In this document: piece after piece, positions 49,168-59,519 of the stretch
Layout of the letters: every line of letters begins with the position of its first letter
Numbering within the stretch: the first letter of the stretch is position 1
From: Candidatus Colinaster equi
GTDB taxonomy: Bacteria; Bacillota; Clostridia; Lachnospirales; Lachnospiraceae
Assembly: GCA_018064425.1 (NCBI GenBank)
Contig: JAGHVF010000007.1
Location: 25,837-89,836 of the forward strand
Length of the DNA: 64,000 nucleotides
Direction of reading: 5' to 3'
Notes under the pieces: generated by a model
Told to the model about the DNA's origin: nothing
Databases searched by the model: none
The model's input: only the letters and a program-made list of their open reading frames with translations
Translations under genes and position numbers: made by a program

Positions 49168-49236
49168 ACCGAAAAACAAGTAACAAACCGAAAAAACAAG
49201 CAACAAACCGAAAACAAGCAACAAACCGAAAAAGCC
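49166..49236 (+). repeat. 18-20-bp degenerate tandem repeat x3.5
   Basis: AAACCGAAAAACAAGTAAC / AAACCGAAAAAACAAGCAAC / AAACCGAAAACAAGCAAC / AAACCGAAAAAGCC. Confidence 0.85.
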
Positions 49237-49261
49237 ATAGGTATTGATTTGCTATCATTTC

Positions 49262-49291
49262 TTGAAGAGACGGCGAGATGTGTGGTACAAT
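49262..49291 (+). promoter_or_regulatory. Candidate promoter for argS, downstream of the repeat array
   Basis: TTGAAG-N18-TACAAT. Confidence 0.5.
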
Positions 49292-49347
49292 ATAAAGGCT
49301 TGTGGACAGATTTTGTGTGTCCTGATTTTGGCTTTTTTGGAGGAGAA

Positions 49348-51111
49348 ATGGAAAGTATATTAGAATTGATTTCGAAGGAAGTAAGGAACGCCTTTGTAAG
49401 TGCGGGCTATGATGAGAAACTTGGCAATGTCACTGTGTCAAACAGACCTGATTTATGCGAATATCAGTGTAACGGTGCAATGGCAGGTGCAAAGCAGTAT
49501 CATAAGGCACCGATTATGATAGCGGATGAAGTGGCTAAGAAACTTGCAGACAGTGATGTGTTTGAGAGTGTTGAAGCAGTAGCTCCCGGATTCCTTAATA
49601 TGAATATTGACAGTGAGTGGCTGACAGGTTATGTGGCACAGATGGCCGATAGCGATAAATATGGTTTGGTTACACCTAAAAAGCAGACCATTATTGTAGA
49701 CTACGGCGGACCAAACGTCGCAAAACCGCTTCATGTCGGACATCTTAGAAGTGCTGTTATCGGTGAAAGTATTAAGCGTATTTGCAGATACTTGGGACAT
49801 GAAACCATAGGTGATATTCATCTTGGCGATTGGGGTCTGCAGATGGGTCTTATTATGACCGAACTTAAAGAGCGTAAGCCTCAGTTACCGTATTTCGATG
49901 AGAGCTTTGAGGGAGAATATCCTACAGAGGCACCGTTTACCATAGCAGAATTGGAGGAGATATATCCTACAGCTTCCGGAAAAAGCAAGGAAGATGAAGC
50001 ATACAAGGCGCGTGCAATGGAAGCAACATTTAAACTTCAGTCAGGCGTGAGAGGCTATAGAGCATTGTGGAATCATATTATTGCGGTATCGGTAAGTGAT
50101 TTGAAGCGCAATTATGCCAACCTGAATGTTGATTTTGATTTGTGGAAAGGTGAATCCGACGTGCAGGATATTATTCCGGGCATGGTTCAGTATATGAAAG
50201 ATGGCGGATATGCGCATCTTGATGACGGCGCACTTGTTGTGGATGTCAAGGAAGAAACAGATACTAAGGAAATGCCTCCTTGTATGATTCTTAAATCTGA
50301 TGGTGCGTCTCTGTATAACACGACCGATCTTGCTACAATTATGGATCGAATGAAGAATTATAATCCGGATAAACTTATTTATCTTACAGATAAACGTCAG
50401 GACTTGTACTTTGAACAGGTATTCAGATGTGCCCGTAAGACAGGCTTGGTTAAGGATGATACAGAACTTGTGCATATAGGCTTTGGTACCGTTAACGGTA
50501 AAGACGGTAAGCCGTTTAAGACGCGTGAGGGTGGCGTTATGCGACTTGAATATCTCATTGCGGATATTAATGAGCGTATGCTTAACAGAATTACGGAAAA
50601 CAGAGATATGGATGAGGCTGAGGCTGAGGAAATATCCAAGACAGTTGGACTCGCAGCAATCAAATACGGCGATTTGTCTAATCAGGCAGCCAAAGATTAT
50701 ATCTTTGATGTTGATAAGTTTACTTCAAGTGAGGGTAATACAGGCCCATACATTTTGTATACAATTGTAAGAATTAAGTCAATTCTTAATAAGTACGAAA
50801 GCCAGGGTGGCAATCCGAACAATGTAAAGATTGCAAAACCGGATAATGCGTCGGGAAAAACTCTTATGAAGGAACTTGTTGGATTTGTACCGACAATTAA
50901 CGCTGCGTTTGATGAAGTGGCACCGCACAAAATATGTGCATACATATATGCACTTGCAAATGCATTTAATGGTTTTTATCATGAGACAAAGATTTTATCA
51001 GAGCCTGATGAATCAAAGAAGGAAGGATATATTGCACTCTTGGTACTGACAAAGGGTATTTTGGAGACATGTATAGATTTACTTGGATTTGAAGCACCTG
51101 ATAAGATGTAG
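49348..51111 (+). CDS. argS: Arginyl-tRNA synthetase
   Basis: ATG after GGAGGAG; VDYGGPNVAKPLHVGHLRSAVIGESIKRICRYLGH (HIGH-type); the longer ORF-track start (48823) translates the repeat array. Confidence 0.95.
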   Translation: MESILELISKEVRNAFVSAGYDEKLGNVTVSNRPDLCEYQCNGAMAGAKQYHKAPIMIADEVAKKLADSDVFESVEAVAPGFLNMNIDSEWLTGYVAQMADSDKYGLVTPKKQTIIVDYGGPNVAKPLHVGHLRSAVIGESIKRICRYLGHETIGDIHLGDWGLQMGLIMTELKERKPQLPYFDESFEGEYPTEAPFTIAELEEIYPTASGKSKEDEAYKARAMEATFKLQSGVRGYRALWNHIIAVSVSDLKRNYANLNVDFDLWKGESDVQDIIPGMVQYMKDGGYAHLDDGALVVDVKEETDTKEMPPCMILKSDGASLYNTTDLATIMDRMKNYNPDKLIYLTDKRQDLYFEQVFRCARKTGLVKDDTELVHIGFGTVNGKDGKPFKTREGGVMRLEYLIADINERMLNRITENRDMDEAEAEEISKTVGLAAIKYGDLSNQAAKDYIFDVDKFTSSEGNTGPYILYTIVRIKSILNKYESQGGNPNNVKIAKPDNASGKTLMKELVGFVPTINAAFDEVAPHKICAYIYALANAFNGFYHETKILSEPDESKKEGYIALLVLTKGILETCIDLLGFEAPDKM

Positions 51112-51126
51112 AAAGGGAAGGATAAT

Positions 51127-52119
51127 ATGTTTTACAAGTGTAAAAATTGTGGAGGAAATATAGTGTATGATCCCGAGAAGGGAACGATGTGCTGTCCTCA
51201 TTGTGAAGGCCTTGATTCCGAAGAGAAAAAGCCGGGCGGTGAAGATATGATGCGTTGTGCCAATTGCGGAGCTCCGTTGGATGAGGTGATTAAAAAGCAC
51301 ACATCAGCTACTAAGTGCCCAAACTGCGGTACATATACCATTGTTGATGAGAGAATTGCAGGCGATTTGGAGCCGCATAGAATATTGCCTTTTAAAGTGA
51401 GCCGTGAAAAGGCCGGCAAATTGATTAAAGCTGAGTTTGAGAAAAGAATTTTCACTCCGAGTTCATTTGCCTCAAATGCTTCCATTGCAAAAATGGAGGG
51501 TACTTACGTACCGTTTTTCCTCTATGATTATCATGCAAACGGAACATACGAAGGAAAAGCAACAAAAGTAAGACATTGGAGAAGCGGCGACAGAGAGTAT
51601 ACGGAGACTTCATATTACAGAGTTGTTCGAGAACTTGAGTCGGATTTTGATTCGGTACCCGTAGATGCATCTGTTGAGATGGATGACCAATATATGGATT
51701 TGATGGAGCCGTATCATTATGAAGGCTTCGAGGATTTTGATCCCAAATTTATGTCGGGCTTTTTAGGCGAGAAAAACAATGAATCAGAGGAAGCCTTATC
51801 TCCGCGTGCATTTAAGAAAGTAGTGGACAGCGTTAATCATTTGATACAGGCAAGCGTCAGCGGTTATACCTCTTGTACGAAGATAGGCGGTGAGACCAGA
51901 GCGTTTAAGAAGAAGTTCGAATATGTATTATTGCCGGTATGGGAATATAACTACAAGTATCAGGGTAAAATATATAAATATCACGTAAACGGTCAGACCG
52001 GAAAAGTGGTTGGAAAAACACCTGTTGCAAAGGGACGTGTAATTGCGTTCGGTGCTACAGTATGGTTTATGGTATCGGTGGCTGCATATATTGCAACACT
52101 TGTATACAGTGTATTATAG
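51127..52119 (+). CDS. Zinc-ribbon (TFIIB-type) membrane-anchored protein
   Basis: CKNCGGNIVYDPEKGTMCCPHCEG and CANCGAPL...CPNCGTYTIVDE ribbons; C-terminal TM. Confidence 0.8.
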   Translation: MFYKCKNCGGNIVYDPEKGTMCCPHCEGLDSEEKKPGGEDMMRCANCGAPLDEVIKKHTSATKCPNCGTYTIVDERIAGDLEPHRILPFKVSREKAGKLIKAEFEKRIFTPSSFASNASIAKMEGTYVPFFLYDYHANGTYEGKATKVRHWRSGDREYTETSYYRVVRELESDFDSVPVDASVEMDDQYMDLMEPYHYEGFEDFDPKFMSGFLGEKNNESEEALSPRAFKKVVDSVNHLIQASVSGYTSCTKIGGETRAFKKKFEYVLLPVWEYNYKYQGKIYKYHVNGQTGKVVGKTPVAKGRVIAFGATVWFMVSVAAYIATLVYSVL

Positions 52120-52131
52120 GAGGATATATAG

Positions 52132-53052
52132 ATGGAAAAGTATTTTAAACATTTTATGGTGCCATTTATTATCTTTGCCTGTATTGTTGTGGCAGGTTTA
52201 CTGTTCTATTTCATTAATAAGCCACAGTCATTTGATAATAACGCACCGAGACAGAATTCTACATGGGATAACAGTAATGTTGTTTTTGATTTCGCTGGGA
52301 AAATGACAGATGATGAGATTGCATCTATGAGCGAGCGAATCAGACGATGGGAAGAAGAATACAAGGTTGATATTGCAGTAATCACACTGGACGAGAACCT
52401 TACAGAATATGTTGATATGTATAGGGATTCGCTTGACTATTACGTAGATGTTCCGCATCAGGTAATGGTATTTGCCGACAATTTTGCAGATGAGAATTGT
52501 ATGGGCTACAATTATGATTATTGCAGAGAGCATAATCTGTATGATGAAAACGGCAAAGTGCTGGGTGATGCCATTGTTTTTGTAGATAACTGGAACAGAG
52601 AGGCAGACGGAAAGGTTCATTCATGGATATCAACGTCAGGACGTTGTGTAGATTCACTAACCCAATACGAATGTGAAGAGATAATGAATGAGACCCTTGA
52701 TTTGGAAGATGATGATGATCCGTATTATGCATATACCAACACAATATTGAATTGTGTTAAGGCGGTTGATGTCAATCCGATGTCGGGAACACGTATTTTA
52801 TTGTCCGTAATTACGGGTCTTGTTGCGGCACTTATATATGTTGTTTGCAACTGGAGAAGTAAACTTGGCAAGGTTGATGTAACAGATACAACATATATGG
52901 AGCAAACAAGAGAGAATGCGTTTACAAAGAAGGAAGATATATTCCTTAATAAGACGGTTACCTCACACAAGATTGAGTCAAGCAGCGGTGGCGGTGGCGG
53001 ACATTCGTCAAGCGGTGGATTCAGTCACGGTGGTGGCGGTCACAGCAGATAA
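52132..53052 (+). CDS. TPM-domain membrane protein with Gly/Ser/His-rich tail
   Basis: VVFDFAGKMTDDEIASMSERIRRWEEEYKVDIAVITL; tail SSSGGGGGHSSSGGFSHGGGGHSR. Confidence 0.75.
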   Translation: MEKYFKHFMVPFIIFACIVVAGLLFYFINKPQSFDNNAPRQNSTWDNSNVVFDFAGKMTDDEIASMSERIRRWEEEYKVDIAVITLDENLTEYVDMYRDSLDYYVDVPHQVMVFADNFADENCMGYNYDYCREHNLYDENGKVLGDAIVFVDNWNREADGKVHSWISTSGRCVDSLTQYECEEIMNETLDLEDDDDPYYAYTNTILNCVKAVDVNPMSGTRILLSVITGLVAALIYVVCNWRSKLGKVDVTDTTYMEQTRENAFTKKEDIFLNKTVTSHKIESSSGGGGGHSSSGGFSHGGGGHSR

Positions 53053-53071
53053 GCATTAGTTGGAGAGAAAC

Positions 53072-54880
53072 GTGATTAATCAGGATAAAATTAGAAATTT
53101 TTGTATAGTGGCTCATATCGATCACGGTAAGAGTACACTTGCAGACAGAATAATAGAACAAACCGGACTGCTTACCGAAAGGGAGATGCAGGAGCAGGTG
53201 CTGGATAATATGGATATTGAACGTGAGCGAGGTATTACTATCAAGGCTCAGACAGTTCGTACCGTATATAAGGCAAAAGATGGTGAGGAATATATCCTTA
53301 ATCTTATTGATACTCCGGGACATGTTGATTTTAATTATGAGGTCAGCAGAGCACTGGCTGCCTGCGATGGTGCAATTTTGGTGGTAGATGCCGCACAGGG
53401 TATAGAAGCACAGACGCTTGCCAATGTGTATTTGGCACTTGACCATGATTTGGATGTATTTCCGGTCATTAACAAGATTGATTTGCCGAGCGCTGAACCT
53501 CAAAGGGTTAAAGATGAGATAGAAGACGTTATCGGTATTGAAGCGCAGGATGCACCGTTAATCAGTGCCAAGAACGGCATCGGAATAGATGAAGTATTAG
53601 AGGCAATTGTTCATAAGATTCCGGCACCGAGAGGTGATGTCAATGCGCCGCTTAAAGCGCTGATTTTTGATTCGTTATATGATTCGTACAGAGGTGTTAT
53701 TATTTTCTGTCGATTGATGGACGGAAAAGTGCGTAAGGGTACACGTATCCATATGTGTGCGACAGGTGCGGAGGCTGATGTTGTTGAAGTAGGTACATTT
53801 GGCGCAGGGCAATTTATACCGGGTGACGAATTGAGCGCAGGTATGGTTGGATATATCACCGCATCAATTAAGAATGTCCGTGATACGGCAGTGGGTGATA
53901 CAGTAACGGATGCTGCCAATCCATGTGCCGAGGCACTTCCGGGATATAAGAAAGTGCAATCGATGGTATATTGCGGAATGTATCCGGCAGACGGCGCTAA
54001 GTATCCGGATTTGCGAGATGCACTTGAGAAATTGCAGCTTAATGATGCATCGCTAAATTATGAGGCGGAGACATCCATAGCACTTGGATTCGGCTTTAGA
54101 TGCGGATTCTTAGGCTTGCTCCATTTGGAGATTATTCAGGAAAGACTTGAAAGAGAATACAATCTTGATTTGGTTACGACTGCTCCGGGCGTTATATATC
54201 ATGTATGGAAAACAGACGGAAGCATGATTGAACTTACCAATCCGTCGAATCTTCCGGACCCTTCAGAGATTGACTATATGGAGGAACCGGTGGTAACGGC
54301 TGAAATAATGGTAACCACAGAGTTTGTCGGTGCTATTATGGGATTGTGCCAGGAACGACGCGGTCGACATCTTGGTATGGATTATATTGAAGAGACAAGA
54401 GTATTACTCAAATATGAATTGCCGCTTAATGAGATAATTTACGATTTCTTTGATGCACTTAAGAGCAGAAGCCGTGGATATGCTTCTTTTGATTATGAAC
54501 TTAAGGGATATGAGAAGAGTGAGCTTGTTAAGCTGGATGTACTTGTCAATCGTGAAGAGGTGGATGCTCTTTCATTTATCGTACACAAGGAAAGCGCTTA
54601 TGAGCGCGGTCGCAAGATGTGCGAGAAATTGAAGGAAGAGATTCCGAGACACTTGTTTGAAATACCCATTCAGGCAGCTGTTAACGGTAAGGTTATTGCC
54701 AGAGAGACTGTAAAGGCTATGCGTAAGGATGTGCTTGCTAAGTGTTACGGTGGCGATATTACCCGTAAGAAGAAATTACTTGAGAAACAAAAAGAGGGTA
54801 AAAAGAGAATGCGTCAGATAGGTAATGTGGAGATTCCGCAAAAAGCCTTTATGAGCGTGCTGAAACTCGATAGTGAATAA
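53072..54880 (+). CDS. lepA: Elongation factor 4
   Basis: [27 protein letters not shown]-terminal [40 protein letters not shown] start after GGAGAG. Confidence 0.97.
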   Translation: MINQDKIRNFCIVAHIDHGKSTLADRIIEQTGLLTEREMQEQVLDNMDIERERGITIKAQTVRTVYKAKDGEEYILNLIDTPGHVDFNYEVSRALAACDGAILVVDAAQGIEAQTLANVYLALDHDLDVFPVINKIDLPSAEPQRVKDEIEDVIGIEAQDAPLISAKNGIGIDEVLEAIVHKIPAPRGDVNAPLKALIFDSLYDSYRGVIIFCRLMDGKVRKGTRIHMCATGAEADVVEVGTFGAGQFIPGDELSAGMVGYITASIKNVRDTAVGDTVTDAANPCAEALPGYKKVQSMVYCGMYPADGAKYPDLRDALEKLQLNDASLNYEAETSIALGFGFRCGFLGLLHLEIIQERLEREYNLDLVTTAPGVIYHVWKTDGSMIELTNPSNLPDPSEIDYMEEPVVTAEIMVTTEFVGAIMGLCQERRGRHLGMDYIEETRVLLKYELPLNEIIYDFFDALKSRSRGYASFDYELKGYEKSELVKLDVLVNREEVDALSFIVHKESAYERGRKMCEKLKEEIPRHLFEIPIQAAVNGKVIARETVKAMRKDVLAKCYGGDITRKKKLLEKQKEGKKRMRQIGNVEIPQKAFMSVLKLDSE

Positions 54881-54990
54881 CTTGATGAGGAGTATTATCG
54901 TGTGAGAAATACGCTACGTCCGGTGGATAAACTGTGGTGTGCACTCTTTGGCTTTGATTTTACATTATAGTAATAAAAATGATAATATAG

Positions 54991-55025
54991 ACAGAAGGAA
55001 AACTCAGAGTTTTCCTTCTGTTTTT
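54991..55025 (+). terminator. Rho-independent terminator
   Basis: ACAGAAGGAAAAC-tcaga-GTTTTCCTTCTGTTTTT. Confidence 0.92.
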
Positions 55026-55084
55026 GATTGCATTGGCGGAACGCTTTCAAAATCAATATGGATTGATTCGGAGTAGTATGTAAT

Positions 55085-56353
55085 ATGAAAAAGGATATCA
55101 GTATATATATACATATTCCCTTTTGTGTGAAAAAATGTGCATATTGTGATTTTTTATCAGCACCTGCATGCGATACGACGATAGAAAAGTATGTGGACAG
55201 GTTATGCGAGGAATTGCGAAGGTATGGTGAGAAATATTATGACAGACGTGTCATAACTGTCTTCTTCGGAGGCGGTACTCCCTCACTTCTGTCTGCGGCA
55301 CAGATTACGAGGATTGCAGAGACATTAAAATCAAGTTTTGATATTGATGAGCAGGCGGAAATCAGCATAGAATGCAACCCGGGTACAGTTTCATATGAAA
55401 AGCTTACGACATATAAGCACATAGGAATAAACAGGCTAAGCATAGGTTTGCAATCCGCAAATGATAATGAGTTGAGACTTCTTGGGCGTATTCATACGTA
55501 TGAACAGTTTTTACAGACGTATAACAGTGCAAAAGATGCCGGGTTTGATAATATCAATGTTGACATTATGAGCGCTTTGCCGGGACAAACAATTGAGTCG
55601 TATCTTGCGACGTTAAAGGCGGTTGTTGATTTGCAACCGAAACACATATCGGCATACAGTCTGATTATTGAAGATGGTACACCTTTCGGCAAAATATATG
55701 CGGATATGTCGTTGGATACTGATAGTGATACGCAAACGCATAAGGCGGAAGATAAAACAATCGTTGATGCAATTGAATATCCGTCGCTGCCGGATGAGGA
55801 TAGCGAACGACAGATGTATTATCTTACGGAAAAGATGCTGTCGGAACATGGCTATCACAGATATGAGATATCCAACTATGCGTATGAGGAGTATGAATGT
55901 AAGCATAATCTGGTATATTGGACCGGAGGAGATTATATAGGGGTAGGCTTGGGAGCCTCATCATATGTTGATGGTGTAAGATATAAAGTGACGGATAATC
56001 TTGATGCCTATCTAAAAGAACAATGTGTTTACGGTGATGGAGCGACAGCCAATGTCGGTTGCGCAGGGTTTGAATATGAAGATATTATGCCGCTTTCCGT
56101 TGAAGATAAAATGGAAGAATATATGATTACCGGGCTGCGTCTTATGCGTGGAGTGAGTAAGAGTAAATGGCGCTCGATTTTTGGAAATGACATGAGTGTC
56201 ATATATGGCGATGTAATAGAGAAATATGAGAGACTTGGATTGCTTGAGACGGTTGAAGAAAAGAAAGATGTTTTTGTAAGACTGACTAGACATGGGATAG
56301 ATGTTAGTAACACGGTAATGGCGGATTTTTTGTTGGATAAGACAGATGAATAG
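55085..56353 (+). CDS. hemW: HemW-like radical SAM protein
   Basis: IYIHIPFCVKKCAYCDFLS; FFGGGTPSLL; GLQSANDNELRLLGRIHTYEQF. Confidence 0.92.
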   Translation: MKKDISIYIHIPFCVKKCAYCDFLSAPACDTTIEKYVDRLCEELRRYGEKYYDRRVITVFFGGGTPSLLSAAQITRIAETLKSSFDIDEQAEISIECNPGTVSYEKLTTYKHIGINRLSIGLQSANDNELRLLGRIHTYEQFLQTYNSAKDAGFDNINVDIMSALPGQTIESYLATLKAVVDLQPKHISAYSLIIEDGTPFGKIYADMSLDTDSDTQTHKAEDKTIVDAIEYPSLPDEDSERQMYYLTEKMLSEHGYHRYEISNYAYEEYECKHNLVYWTGGDYIGVGLGASSYVDGVRYKVTDNLDAYLKEQCVYGDGATANVGCAGFEYEDIMPLSVEDKMEEYMITGLRLMRGVSKSKWRSIFGNDMSVIYGDVIEKYERLGLLETVEEKKDVFVRLTRHGIDVSNTVMADFLLDKTDE

Positions 56354-58940
56354 GATTGTAATGGGACTTGTGGCGCATGTTGATGCGGGAAAGACGACAC
56401 TTACGGAGAGTATTCTCTATAACAGTGGTGTTATTCGCTCTATGGGTCGCGTAGATGATAAAAGTGCATATTTGGATACAGACAGTCAGGAAAAGGACAG
56501 AGGTATAACCATCTATAGCAAGCAGGCTGTGATGCAGCTTGACGATTTGCAGATAACAATGGTAGATACACCGGGACATATTGATTTTGGTGCAGAGATG
56601 GAGCGTGCGCTTGGTGTGCTTGATATTGCAGTGCTTGTGGTGTCCGGTATAGACGGAGTACAGGCGCATAGCAAGACTGTATGGAAACTGTTAAACAGAC
56701 TGAGATTACCCGTGATAGTGTTCGTCAACAAAATGGATATCTCAGCAAAAAGTCATGAAGAGTTGCTTGAGAATATAAGACATGAACTGGATGATAGCAT
56801 AGCCGAAATAACGGATATCGATACAATTGCGACCTGCAGTGAAGAATTGCTTGGTGAGTATCTGGAAAATGATTCGATTAGCGAAGACAGTATCTATAAT
56901 GCCGTCGTAAAAGGTGAGTTCCATCCATGCTTCTTTGGCTCAGCCTTAAAAAGTGACGGTGTTGAGGTGTTGCTTGATACGGTTAAAAAGGTGGCGGCAG
57001 CGAAGAATTTTTGCGGTGGTGCCTATGCGTGCGAATCTAATGATAATAAGAGCACGTTCGGTGCATATTGCTATAAGATTTCCAGAGATGATGCAGGTGT
57101 CAGATTGTCGCACTTGAAAATATGTGATGGAATTTTACGCATCAAAGATTATATCGGAGATGAAAAAGTCAATGAAATCAGAATGTATTCCGGTAGAAAA
57201 TATAATGCCCTAAAAGAAGCTGTAAAGGGAGATATGGTTGCAATACCGGGACTTGTGAATACTGTTCCGGGAATGGGAATAGGTACAAAAGTCGGAAGCG
57301 GCAGAATGAATCTTGAACCTGTGTTATCTTATGCGATAAGACATGACGGAAGCTTAACCGATAATCAATTGCTGCAGTGTTTAAAAGAAGTCGAAGAAGA
57401 ACTTCCGGAATTGCGTGTTGAGTATGACGAGGAACATAGAGAGACCAGAGTAAGCCTTATGGGCGAAGTACAACGTGAGATATTAACTCAAATAATGGCT
57501 GACAGGTATTCTGTTGCCGTGACTTTTGATGTAGGAAGTATTTCGTATAAGGAAACGATATCGGATGTTGTGGAAGGCGTGGGACATTTTGAACCTTTAA
57601 GACATTATGCTGAGGTTCATCTGAAAATGGAACCTGCTGATATAGGGACGGGAATATCTATTGATACAAACGTAAGCGAAGATGTACTTGATAAGAACTG
57701 GATCAGACTTATTATGACACATTTGTCAGAACGTGTGCACAGAGGCGTGCTGACAGGCAGCCCGCTTACCGATGTTAAGATTACCGTAGTGGGCGGCAGA
57801 GCTCATACAAAGCACACAGAAGGCGGCGATTTCAGACAGGCTACGTATAGAGCAATCAGACAGGGGTTAATGCAGGCGCATAGCAGACTGCTTGAACCTT
57901 ATTATGAGTATACGCTTGAATTGCCGGAACAATATATTGGAAAAGCTATGTCTGATATAGACAGAATGAACGGTACGTGTACTCTTAGTGAGAATGTTGG
58001 CGGCGTAGGTGTTTTGATAGGGCGTGCGCCGGTTGCGACGATGCACACGTATGGCTCTGAGGTGATGGCATATTCCGGCGGCAGGGGACATTTGTACTTA
58101 AATAACGGTGGATATGCAGCGTGTCATAATGAAGAAGAGGTAATAGAACGCATAGGATATAATCCGGATGCGGATAAACGTAATCTGTCATCATCCGTAT
58201 TCTGTGAACATGGTGCGGGAGTGATTGTACCGTGGGATGAGGTGTTTGACAAAATGCATGTGCCACCGTGCATTAATGGATTGAAACGTGAAGATGATAT
58301 TGCGGGCTTTAAACCGTTAACTGCTCCAAGGCAAAGTGAAGCAATAAGCATTGGAACGGATGAAATAGATGAGATAATCAACAGAACTGCATATGCTAAC
58401 AGGAAGAGTGTGTCGTCGCATAAAGGTATTTCAGCTGCCGTTGCCGCAAAAAACAGGCAGACTAAAACATATATACCGCCCAAGGAGATTGAGTACAAGG
58501 GCACGGTAACAAAGCAGAAGTATTTGTTGGTAGACGGGTATAATGTCATATTTGCATGGGAGGAACTAAAAGAGCTGGCTCATGACAATATAGACGGTGC
58601 AAGAGGCAGATTACTTGATATTCTCGATCACTATAGAAGTATGATAGATGATGAAATAATTGTTGTTTTTGATGCATACAGATTGCAAAATCACAAGACT
58701 GAGTATCTGGATTATAATACAATACATGTGGTCTATACCAAAACAGCAGAGAATGCCGACCAATATATTGAAAGATTCAGTCATGAACATGGTAAGAAGT
58801 ATGATATTACCGTTGTAACGAGCGACGGCTTGGAACAGATTATTATACGAGGCCAAGGGTGCAGATTGATTTCTTCAAGGGAATTTGAAGATTATGTTTT
58901 GGGCGCAAGTGAAAAAATGCGCAAAGAACATGGACTATAA
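56346..58940 (+). CDS. TetM/EF-G-like ribosomal-protection-type GTPase fused to a C-terminal YacP/Rae1-like NYN domain
   Basis: GLVAHVDAGKTTLTESILY, DTPGHIDFGAEMERAL, NKMD; C-terminal KYLLVDGYNVIFAWEELKELA...IIVVFDAYRLQ...DYVLGASEKMRKE. Confidence 0.9.
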   Translation: MNRIVMGLVAHVDAGKTTLTESILYNSGVIRSMGRVDDKSAYLDTDSQEKDRGITIYSKQAVMQLDDLQITMVDTPGHIDFGAEMERALGVLDIAVLVVSGIDGVQAHSKTVWKLLNRLRLPVIVFVNKMDISAKSHEELLENIRHELDDSIAEITDIDTIATCSEELLGEYLENDSISEDSIYNAVVKGEFHPCFFGSALKSDGVEVLLDTVKKVAAAKNFCGGAYACESNDNKSTFGAYCYKISRDDAGVRLSHLKICDGILRIKDYIGDEKVNEIRMYSGRKYNALKEAVKGDMVAIPGLVNTVPGMGIGTKVGSGRMNLEPVLSYAIRHDGSLTDNQLLQCLKEVEEELPELRVEYDEEHRETRVSLMGEVQREILTQIMADRYSVAVTFDVGSISYKETISDVVEGVGHFEPLRHYAEVHLKMEPADIGTGISIDTNVSEDVLDKNWIRLIMTHLSERVHRGVLTGSPLTDVKITVVGGRAHTKHTEGGDFRQATYRAIRQGLMQAHSRLLEPYYEYTLELPEQYIGKAMSDIDRMNGTCTLSENVGGVGVLIGRAPVATMHTYGSEVMAYSGGRGHLYLNNGGYAACHNEEEVIERIGYNPDADKRNLSSSVFCEHGAGVIVPWDEVFDKMHVPPCINGLKREDDIAGFKPLTAPRQSEAISIGTDEIDEIINRTAYANRKSVSSHKGISAAVAAKNRQTKTYIPPKEIEYKGTVTKQKYLLVDGYNVIFAWEELKELAHDNIDGARGRLLDILDHYRSMIDDEIIVVFDAYRLQNHKTEYLDYNTIHVVYTKTAENADQYIERFSHEHGKKYDITVVTSDGLEQIIIRGQGCRLISSREFEDYVLGASEKMRKEHGL

Positions 58941-59002
58941 TGGCGATGCGGTACATATTGAATGAGACATTGAAAAATTTGAAAAATATGCACGAAAAAC
59001 TG

Positions 59003-59031
59003 TTGACTTATGCGATTGTATGGCATACAAT
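59003..59031 (+). promoter_or_regulatory. Sigma-A promoter of rpsT
   Basis: TTGACT-N17-TACAAT. Confidence 0.65.
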
Positions 59032-59110
59032 AACATTTGCGTGTGTGTAAGAACGTCCGTGTCCGGCTTTCACATACACTTAGGATTAATTATTCGAGGA
59101 GGTGTAGATC

Positions 59111-59374
59111 TTGGCTAACATTAAATCAGCAAAGAAGAGAATTTTGGTAAGTAACGCTAATGCAGAGCGTAATAAGGCTATCAAGTCTGGTGTTAAGACT
59201 GCTATTAAGAAAGTTAATGCAGCAATCGAAGCAGGTGATAAGGCTGCAGCAAACGCAGCATTGGTCGAGTGTACAGCTGCTATAGACAAGGCAACAACTA
59301 AGGGCGTATTCCACAAGAATACTGCTTCAAGAAAAGTATCTCGTCTGTCTAAGGCTGTTAACCAGATGGCATAA
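59111..59374 (+). CDS. rpsT: 30S ribosomal protein S20
   Basis: ANIKSAKKRILVSNANAERNKAIKS; TTG start after GGAGG. Confidence 0.96.
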   Translation: MANIKSAKKRILVSNANAERNKAIKSGVKTAIKKVNAAIEAGDKAAANAALVECTAAIDKATTKGVFHKNTASRKVSRLSKAVNQMA

Positions 59375-59398
59375 TAGCTATATAGAGATTAAATGTGT

Positions 59399-59437
59399 AA
59401 GAACTGACGGCCCGTCATCCGTCGGTTCTTTTTTTTG
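59399..59437 (+). terminator. Rho-independent terminator
   Basis: AAGAACTGACGG-cccgtcat-CCGTCGGTTCTTTTTTTTG. Confidence 0.93.
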
Positions 59438-59519
59438 TATGAAACTATGTACAATTTCACGTCAAAATGTGGTAAAATGTGAGAAGTGTGTTGCAAAAAT
59501 GCAGAATGGAGAATGAGGG

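Noticed and set aside
48795-49258. Minus-strand ORFs (147, 134, 106 aa) through array 1
   Set aside because: All three minus frames are open simply because the repeat length is a multiple of 3 and lacks stops; no RBS or conserved domain.
49237-49347. T-box or other riboswitch upstream of argS
   Set aside because: No T-box core (e.g. GGGTGGNACCGCG-like) or terminator seen in the leader.
56346-58940. Acquired tetracycline-resistance gene on a mobile element
   Set aside because: No flanking transposase or integrase, chromosomal context with hemW and rpsT, and the NYN fusion argues for a housekeeping or quality-control homologue.
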